Positions 1 through 4,455 of a stretch of DNA of 5,944 nt are shown here, piece after piece. The stretch covers positions 1 through 5,944 of the forward strand of contig JAWRJC010000155.1 of NCBI GenBank assembly GCA_040307715.1, given 5' to 3'. The stretch's first letter is position 1, and every line of letters begins with the position of its first letter. The position numbers were made by a program, and so were the translations under genes. The stretch comes from RUG13615 sp040307715. Lineage in GTDB: Bacteria; Bacillota; Clostridia; Peptostreptococcales; Anaerovoracaceae. Below the pieces are notes generated by a model. The model was not told where the DNA came from. It worked only from the letters and a program-made list of their open reading frames with translations, and did no database searches.

Positions 1-810
1 GTCGGCAAGAGCGGCACCGGGAAAAGCTATCAGGCGGGCAACCTGTGCCGGGACAAAAGTATAGAGAGCATCATCGACGACGGTCTCTACATATACCGGA
101 TCAACTCGATCTTCGGCAAATCCGCCAAGCAGGCGGAGACCATGATGGGCGCCATCAAAACGGCGCTGTTCACCGAGGAATCGCACCGCGACGAGGTCGT
201 ACAGGCGATCGAAGATACGCAGCCCGGGAGTATCCTGATCATCGGCACCTCCGACGGCATGGTCGCGAAGATCACCAAACGGCTGGGCCTGCCGCCCATC
301 GGCGAAACGATCTATATCAACGACATCACGACCGAAGAAGACCGGGAAACCGCGCACAAGCAGCGCACCGTGCAGGGCAAGCACGTCGTGCCGGTCCCGC
401 AGGCGCACCTCAAGAAGCGGTTCTCCGGCTACTTCATGGTGCCGCTGCGCAAGTTCCTGGCATGGGGGACAGGCAGAGAAGAAGGGGACAACGAAAAGAC
501 CGTCGTGCGGCCGACCTACAGCTATCTCGGGGAGTTTTTCATCTCCCAGCAGGTCATCGAGGACATTGTGACGATCATCGGGGAGGAACTGCCGGGGGTG
601 ACCCGCATCCTGAATGTCACGGCGGAAAAACGCAGCGAGCAGCTGCGTGTAAAGATCACCGCTAATTTCAACACGACAGAGACGATCGTCGAGACCGCCA
701 AGCGCATGCAGGAAAAATGCGCGTACCGGATGGAGGAGATGACGGCTCTTGCGGTCGATCAGATCAACATCCAGGTCAAGGAGATCGAAGACCTGAAGGA
801 AACCGCGTAA
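1..810 (+). CDS. P-loop ATPase-like protein with C-terminal Asp23/Gls24 domain (5' end missing)
   Basis: The gene is open at the left edge; 269 residues and the TAA stop at 808-810 are visible. The first visible residues contain a Walker A motif, GKSGTGKS (visible residues 2-9), so only a short N-terminal segment is probably missing. A hydrophobic strand follows (SILIIGTSDGM, about residues 76-86), which could carry the Walker B or sensor function, but no classic acidic Walker B pair is evident. From about residue 175 to 262 the sequence fits the Asp23/Gls24 (formerly DUF322) pattern: GEFFISQQVIEDIV, a GV turn, an alternating beta strand pattern, then the EEMTALAVDQINIQV ending. Asp23 proteins are known as small envelope-associated stress proteins of Gram-positive bacteria and normally lack an ATPase. 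No signal peptide or membrane segment is visible in this part. The function is unknown; nucleotide-dependent assembly or signalling at the envelope is only an inference. The domain calls are firm, the role is not. Confidence 0.85.
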   Translation, partial: VGKSGTGKSYQAGNLCRDKSIESIIDDGLYIYRINSIFGKSAKQAETMMGAIKTALFTEESHRDEVVQAIEDTQPGSILIIGTSDGMVAKITKRLGLPPIGETIYINDITTEEDRETAHKQRTVQGKHVVPVPQAHLKKRFSGYFMVPLRKFLAWGTGREEGDNEKTVVRPTYSYLGEFFISQQVIEDIVTIIGEELPGVTRILNVTAEKRSEQLRVKITANFNTTETIVETAKRMQEKCAYRMEEMTALAVDQINIQVKEIEDLKETA

Positions 811-850
811 GAGACTGCGGAAGATCTTCGATACGGATACAGATACCGGT

Positions 851-879
851 ACGGCGCGGCTGCGAGCTGCGCCGTTTTT
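851..879 (+). terminator. Intrinsic terminator after the ATPase-Asp23 gene
   Basis: Bases 851-860 pair with 866-875 in a 10-bp GC-rich stem (one G-U pair at 858/868) around the 5-base loop TGCGA. The 3' arm runs directly into five T residues (875-879). It lies 40 bases after the stop codon and before the groES promoter, so it should insulate the chaperonin operon from upstream transcription. Confidence 0.85.
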
Positions 880-933
880 CAATGCGACCGCCGGGCGATT
901 CCTGAAAACAGGGTAAAAACCTTCCTATATCTA

Positions 934-961
934 TTGACTTTATGCCGAAAACAGATAGAAT
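934..961 (+). promoter_or_regulatory. Sigma-A-type promoter of groES-groEL
   Basis: The -35 box is TTGACT (934-939) and the -10 box is TAGAAT (956-961), each 5 of 6 to consensus, with a 16-bp spacer. Transcription should start near 967-969, at the left arm of the CIRCE operator. This is the usual arrangement for HrcA-controlled chaperonin operons. The resulting leader is about 85 nt. Confidence 0.85.
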
Positions 962-966
962 AATAC

Positions 967-993
967 TTGGCACTCGGATATAGCGAGTGCTAA
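967..993 (+). promoter_or_regulatory. CIRCE operator (HrcA binding site)
   Basis: The left arm TTGGCACTC (967-975), a 9-base spacer and the right arm GAGTGCTAA (985-993) match the CIRCE consensus TTAGCACTC-N9-GAGTGCTAA in 17 of 18 arm positions. The only change is A to G at 969. HrcA is the known heat-shock repressor that binds this element, with GroEL assisting HrcA folding, so groESL is expected to be induced when GroEL is titrated by unfolded protein. hrcA itself is not in this window. Confidence 0.96.
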
Positions 994-1004
994 CAACGCA
1001 AAAG

Positions 1005-1025
1005 ACGCGCCGGAAAAAGGCGCGT
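1005..1025 (+). other. Hairpin in the groES leader
   Basis: ACGCGCC (1005-1011) pairs perfectly with GGCGCGT (1019-1025) around the 7-base loop GGAAAAA. It sits between CIRCE and the ribosome binding site (GGAGG, 1041-1045), leaving the latter unpaired. It has no T tract, so it is not a terminator. It could stabilise the transcript, but that is a guess. Confidence 0.55.
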
Positions 1026-1052
1026 GAAATAAGAAAGAGCGGAGGTATCAAA

Positions 1053-1334
1053 ATGAGTTTTGCAATCAAACCTTTGGGCGACAGAGTCGTGATCAAGAGA
1101 CTGGAAGCCGAAGAGAAAACAGCCAGCGGCATCATCCTTCCCGGGCAGGCGAAGGAAAAGCCCCAGATGGCGGAAGTCGTGGCGGTAGGCCCCGGCACCG
1201 AAGACATCAAGATGGAACTGGCGGTCGGTGACATGGTCATCTTCTCGCAGTACGCGGGCACGGAAGTCAAATTCGAAGGGGAAGAATACACCATCATGGC
1301 GCAGAAGGACATCCTGGCCAAGGTGGAGAAGTAA
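1053..1334 (+). CDS. groES: Co-chaperonin GroES (Hsp10)
   Basis: The 93-residue product is full length for GroES. It forms the heptameric lid that caps the GroEL ring in the cytoplasm and closes the folding chamber in an ATP-dependent cycle. Recognisable parts are the N-terminal KPLGDRVVIKR strand (residues 6-16), the mobile loop with the GroEL-binding hydrophobic triplet IIL (27-29) in TASGIILP, the VVAVGPG turn (42-48), and the C-terminal EYTIMAQKDILAKVE. The ATG at 1053 is chosen because GGAGG lies 7 bases upstream and the protein begins at the family start. The same frame stays open back to an ATG at 987, but that lies inside CIRCE and would add a basic extension foreign to the family. 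groEL follows after 15 bases in the same operon. Control is by the CIRCE element and promoter upstream. Confidence 0.98.
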   Translation: MSFAIKPLGDRVVIKRLEAEEKTASGIILPGQAKEKPQMAEVVAVGPGTEDIKMELAVGDMVIFSQYAGTEVKFEGEEYTIMAQKDILAKVEK

Positions 1335-1349
1335 TAGGAGGCAAATAAA

Positions 1350-2987
1350 ATGGCAAAAGAACTGACCTACGGGGAAGACGCAAGAAAGAAACTGCTGGCG
1401 GGCGTTGACCACCTGGCGGATACCGTAAAGATCACGCTTGGACCGAAGGGCCGCAACGTGCTGCTCGACAAGCAGTTCGGCGCTCCGCTGATCACCAATG
1501 ACGGTGTCACCATCGCGAAAGAGATCGAGCTCGAAGACAGAGTCGAGAACATGGGTGCGCAGCTCGTCAAGGAAGTCGCGACCAAGACCAACGATGTTGC
1601 CGGCGACGGCACCACCACCGCGACCCTGCTCGCACAGATCATTATCAAGGAAGGTTTCAAGAATGTCGCAGCAGGCGCCAACCCGATGATCCTCAAGAAG
1701 GGCATCCAGGGCGCTGTCGACGCAGCTGTCGCACAGATCAAGAAATCCGCGAAGAACGTCAAGAGCCAGGAGAGCATCGCGCAGGTCGCGAGCGTCAGTG
1801 CGGCTGACACGGAGATCGGCAGCCTGATCGCAGAGGCGATGGAGAAGGTCGGCAGAGACGGTGTCATCACCGTTGAAGAGTCCAAGTCCATGGGCACCAC
1901 CCTGGAAGTCGTCGAAGGTATGCAGTTCGACAGAGGCTACCTCTCCCCCTATATGGCAAATGACATGGAGAAGATGGAAGCGACCATGGAGAAACCCCTG
2001 GTCCTGCTGACCGACAAGAAGATCTCCAACATCCAGGACCTGATGCCGCTCCTCGAGCAGGTCGTCAAGACCGGCCAGAAGCTGCTGATCGTCGCAGAGG
2101 ATATCGAAGGCGAAGCGCTGGCGACACTGGTCGTCAACAAACTGCGCGGCGTCATCGACTGTGTCGCGGTCAAGGCACCGGGCTTCGGTGACAGAAGAAA
2201 AGCGATGATGGAAGACCTGGCCATCCTGACCGGCGGTACCGTCATCAGCGAAGAACTCGGCTACGACCTCAAAGAGGCGACCCTCGATCTGCTTGGCCAG
2301 GCGGCCAGCGTGAAGGTCGACAAGGACAACACCATCATCACCGGCGGTGCCGGCAACAAGGCTGAGATCGAAGCGCGCGCAGCGTCCATCAAGAGCCAGA
2401 TCAAAGAGACCAAGTCCGACTTCGACAGAGAAAAGCTGCAGGAGAGACTGGCGAAGCTGACCGGCGGCGTTGCCGTCATCAAGGTCGGCGCGGCTACCGA
2501 GACCGAACTGAAGGAAAGAAAACTCCGCATCGAAGACGCGCTGAACGCCACCAAGGCAGCTGTCGCGGAAGGCATCGTTCCGGGCGGCGGCGTTGCGTTC
2601 GTCAACGCGATCCCGGCTGTCGCGAAGTACATCAAGAACCTGTCCGGCGATGAGAAGACCGGCGCGTCCATCATCCAGAGAGCACTGGAAGAGCCTGTCC
2701 GCCAGATCGCGGAGAACGCGGGCTTTGAAGGCAGCGTTGTCGTCGCGAAGGTCATCGCGAGCAAGGCGGGCGTCGGCTTCAATGCGGCGTCTGAAGAATA
2801 CGTCGACATGATCGATGCAGGTATCGTCGATCCGGTCAGAGTGACCAGATCCGCGCTGCAGAACGCGGCAAGCGCCAGCGCGATGCTGCTGACCACCGAA
2901 GCGACCGTCGCGGAACTTCCGAAGGAAGAGCCTGCGATGCCGGCCGGCGGTATGGGCGGCATGGGCGGTATGGGCGGCATGATGTAA
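1350..2987 (+). CDS. groEL: Chaperonin GroEL (Hsp60)
   Basis: The 545-residue product is the normal GroEL length and appears intact. It forms the double-ring ATPase that encloses and folds non-native proteins with GroES. Visible signatures are the nucleotide-binding GPKGR (31-35) and GDGTTTAT (85-92), the catalytic Asp396 in RIEDALNAT (equivalent to E. coli Asp398), IVPGGGVAF soon after, and the Gly-Met-rich C-terminal tail ending GGMM that protrudes into the ring cavity. TAGGAGG (1335-1341) lies 8 bases before the ATG, immediately after the groES stop, so the two genes are cotranscribed. Arg codons appear to be almost only AGA and CGC, in keeping with a highly expressed gene. No key residue is missing. 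It is followed by a strong terminator. Confidence 0.99.
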   Translation: MAKELTYGEDARKKLLAGVDHLADTVKITLGPKGRNVLLDKQFGAPLITNDGVTIAKEIELEDRVENMGAQLVKEVATKTNDVAGDGTTTATLLAQIIIKEGFKNVAAGANPMILKKGIQGAVDAAVAQIKKSAKNVKSQESIAQVASVSAADTEIGSLIAEAMEKVGRDGVITVEESKSMGTTLEVVEGMQFDRGYLSPYMANDMEKMEATMEKPLVLLTDKKISNIQDLMPLLEQVVKTGQKLLIVAEDIEGEALATLVVNKLRGVIDCVAVKAPGFGDRRKAMMEDLAILTGGTVISEELGYDLKEATLDLLGQAASVKVDKDNTIITGGAGNKAEIEARAASIKSQIKETKSDFDREKLQERLAKLTGGVAVIKVGAATETELKERKLRIEDALNATKAAVAEGIVPGGGVAFVNAIPAVAKYIKNLSGDEKTGASIIQRALEEPVRQIAENAGFEGSVVVAKVIASKAGVGFNAASEEYVDMIDAGIVDPVRVTRSALQNAASASAMLLTTEATVAELPKEEPAMPAGGMGGMGGMGGMM

Positions 2988-3020
2988 GCCGTCCGCCCGG
3001 CAAACAGCAATACGCAATAA

Positions 3021-3049
3021 GAAGAAGCGGCCGTAAGGCCGCTTCTTTT
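3021..3049 (+). terminator. Intrinsic terminator of groESL, possibly bidirectional
   Basis: Bases 3022-3032 pair perfectly with 3037-3047 in an 11-bp stem closed by a GTAA tetraloop (GNRA type), ending in TTTT at 3046-3049. It begins 33 bases after the groEL stop. Read on the minus strand, the same stem is followed by TTATT, so it could also stop transcripts from the convergent lipoprotein gene that ends at 3097; that second role is weaker. Confidence 0.9.
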
Positions 3050-3096
3050 GTGTATCTGCAGTGCCGCCCGGGCAGCGGGACCGCCTGCCCGTCCGC

Positions 3097-4257
3097 CTAT
3101 TCGAAGGCGCAGGGATACTTGCGTTTGATCTCCGGGAACTTCCGGATCTCCCCGCCGCCGTCGCCCCAGCCGATGAAGTAGAGTGTCACAGGGGACATGT
3201 CTTTGGTAATCGTTTCATAGTTCGACGTATTGTCGTCTTCGTAGGTGTAGTACATGATCTCGTCCGGATAGGTGTCTGCCACGTAGTCCGACAGCGCCAG
3301 AGAGATGTGGTCCGCCTCGTTCTCTTCGTACAGGTCGCAGGCGCCGAAGAGGTGGAGGATCTCATGCGCGTAGGTGGCTGGGTTTTCGTATTCATCCGGC
3401 GCGCTTTCGTCATACATGTAGAGGTTGGCGAATTCATAGTAACCGACAGCGTCCCACTTCGCACTGCCCGTCGCTGTGTACGGATAGGCGAACGATGTGC
3501 CCTCTCCGGGGAGGAAAACGACGAAGCCAACCGAGTCGGTCTTGTATTTTTCTTTGATCGATTGCAGGTCGAAATGGTACAGATAATCGCCGATCGTGCT
3601 GTTGTAGGTAAAGGAGATATCCTTCCGGCTTTCCTTCAGCATGCCCGGGGCGCTGTACCGGAAGGTCAGATCCGTCTCATTGCAGATCACATTAAGCGGC
3701 ACACCGTGCTCTTCTGCCTTGGTCTCGAGCCAGCCGGCCGCGAGATCGAGCGCCCTTTTGGTATAAGCGATCTCCTCGCCGGAAAAGCCGTGGCTGCCGT
3801 CGATGAGATAGATGCTCACGAGAACGACGTTATCCTGCAGGAACCTGGCGCTCCCCTGCGGGGAGAGACCGTTCTGCCAGCCTTCCTCCGCGCCCTCTCT
3901 GACGCCGCCTGTTCCGCCTGCTCTGTAGCCTGGGTCGCCTTCGCTCTGAAGCCGGTTGCCTTCCGGACCGTTCGTAAAACCGCCGCCGTTGGTCTGTCCT
4001 TCACTGGAGGGGCCGCCGTAGTAAAACAGCTCATCGTCGTCGAAGAACGAGGCGAACTGTTCATTGAGGTACCGGAAAAACGATTCGAGCTGCTGCACGC
4101 CCGGAAGATCGGAGAATCCGTCCGGCCAGAAGGAGGATGCTTGGAACAACCCGCATCCGCCAAGAGGCACCGCCATCATAAGGCACAGCAAAAGAGCCGC
4201 GGCGCGTTTCGCGGTGCGATTCCTGAGCGATGAGTTGTGTCTTGGCGGTCTGTTCAT
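3097..4257 (-). CDS. Secreted lipoprotein, putative zinc metallopeptidase
   Basis: The 386-residue product starts with a basic n-region (residues 1-19), a hydrophobic core (AALLLCLMMAVPL, 20-32) and a lipobox LGGC with Cys35 as the expected lipidation site, so it should be anchored outside the cytoplasmic membrane. Residues about 70-135 are Gly/Asn/Ser/Glu-rich and probably a flexible tether. The C-terminal part holds HEILHLFGACD (298-308), fitting HExxHxxGxxD: His298, His302 and Asp308 as possible zinc ligands and Glu299 as the catalytic base. DEIMYY (332-337) may supply a Met-turn like that of metzincins, with Met335. The family is not one I can name; substrate and role are unknown. ATG 4257 is the first start after an in-frame stop (TAA, minus strand, 4269-4267), and no good Shine-Dalgarno precedes it. 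The opposite strand also has a long frame here, but it lacks any recognisable domain. Confidence 0.87.
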   Translation of the reverse strand: MNRPPRHNSSLRNRTAKRAAALLLCLMMAVPLGGCGLFQASSFWPDGFSDLPGVQQLESFFRYLNEQFASFFDDDELFYYGGPSSEGQTNGGGFTNGPEGNRLQSEGDPGYRAGGTGGVREGAEEGWQNGLSPQGSARFLQDNVVLVSIYLIDGSHGFSGEEIAYTKRALDLAAGWLETKAEEHGVPLNVICNETDLTFRYSAPGMLKESRKDISFTYNSTIGDYLYHFDLQSIKEKYKTDSVGFVVFLPGEGTSFAYPYTATGSAKWDAVGYYEFANLYMYDESAPDEYENPATYAHEILHLFGACDLYEENEADHISLALSDYVADTYPDEIMYYTYEDDNTSNYETITKDMSPVTLYFIGWGDGGGEIRKFPEIKRKYPCAFE

Positions 4258-4263
4258 GAGGTC

Positions 4264-4292
4264 ATTTTACCGCATCCCGGAAAAAGTGCAAA
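4264..4292 (-). promoter_or_regulatory. Possible leaderless promoter of the lipoprotein gene
   Basis: On the minus strand, TTTGCA (4292-4287) and TAAAAT (4269-4264) are separated by 17 bp and match the -35 and -10 consensus at 4/6 and 5/6. The -10 box ends 6 bases before the ATG at 4257, so transcription would begin at or next to the start codon. This agrees with the lack of a Shine-Dalgarno there. The -35 box is weak, so the call is tentative. Confidence 0.45.
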
Positions 4293-4295
4293 CAG

Positions 4296-4337
4296 ACAGC
4301 GCGGCTGCGGCTGAAGCGGTTGAAATAATCGCGCTGT
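4296..4337. repeat. 8-bp inverted repeat around the guaB -35 box (candidate operator)
   Basis: ACAGCGCG (4296-4303) and its exact reverse complement CGCGCTGT (4330-4337) flank the -35 box TTGAAA of the rightward promoter. The right arm lies inside the promoter spacer. Centre-to-centre distance is 34 bp, about three helical turns. The arms are GC-rich and only 8 bp, so a chance match is quite possible. It does not resemble a CIRCE element or another operator I know. Confidence 0.35.
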
Positions 4338-4348
4338 TGGAGTACAAT
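4320..4348 (+). promoter_or_regulatory. Sigma-A-type promoter of guaB
   Basis: The -35 box TTGAAA (4320-4325) and -10 box TACAAT (4343-4348) each match the consensus at 5/6 with the ideal 17-bp spacer. The expected start near 4355 gives a leader of about 100 nt before the IMP dehydrogenase gene. Its -35 box lies 27 bp from the proposed -35 of the divergent lipoprotein gene. Confidence 0.8.
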
Positions 4349-4372
4349 TAATCATTAATATGAGGAAGTATA

Positions 4373-4402
4373 GCCGCTTGCGCCTTAGATGCGCAAAGAG
4401 GC
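4373..4402 (+). other. Imperfect hairpin in the guaB leader
   Basis: TTGCGC (4378-4383) pairs with GCGCAA (4391-4396) around the 7-base loop CTTAGAT. The stem extends with C4377-G4398 and GCC (4373-4375) with GGC (4400-4402), leaving a bulged A and a G-A mismatch. No T tract follows, so it is not an intrinsic terminator, and I do not recognise a known riboswitch core in the roughly 100-nt leader. Confidence 0.45.
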
Positions 4403-4444
4403 GTTCAAAAAGAAATCGCACACCATTATCCAAACCACAGAAAG

Positions 4445-4450
4445 AGGAGG
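4445..4450 (+). promoter_or_regulatory. Ribosome binding site of guaB
   Basis: AGGAGG lies 5 bases before the ATG at 4456 and fixes the start codon. The start also coincides with the family N-terminus. Confidence 0.9.
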
Positions 4451-4455
4451 AGACC

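Noticed and set aside
45..665. 206-codon plus-strand frame overlapping the ATPase-Asp23 gene
   Set aside because: It is an Arg/His/Gly-rich out-of-frame reading of the gene that contains Walker A and Asp23 motifs.
987..1052. Upstream start for groES adding 22 residues
   Set aside because: The ATG lies in the CIRCE right arm and the extension is a basic stretch absent from GroES proteins, while the ATG at 1053 has a good ribosome binding site.
2941..2984. GGCATGGGC-type short repeat at the 3' end of groEL
   Set aside because: It encodes the normal Gly-Gly-Met tail of GroEL and needs no other explanation.
990..3017. 675-codon open frame on the minus strand opposite groES-groEL
   Set aside because: It lies entirely antisense to an unmistakable chaperonin operon, is rich in Asp/Arg/Leu/Phe repeats typical of reverse-read biased codons, and has no recognisable domain or ribosome binding site.
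3070..3090. GGGCAG/CTGCCC hairpin just after the lipoprotein stop codon
   Set aside because: The 6-bp stem is not followed by a T tract on the minus strand, so it cannot be called an intrinsic terminator; the stem at 3021-3049 is a better candidate.
3061..4233. 390-codon open frame on the plus strand opposite the lipoprotein gene
   Set aside because: The minus strand has a lipobox signal peptide at its N-terminus and a HExxHxxGxxD site, whereas the plus frame starts just beyond the groEL terminator with no ribosome binding site and has no known motif.
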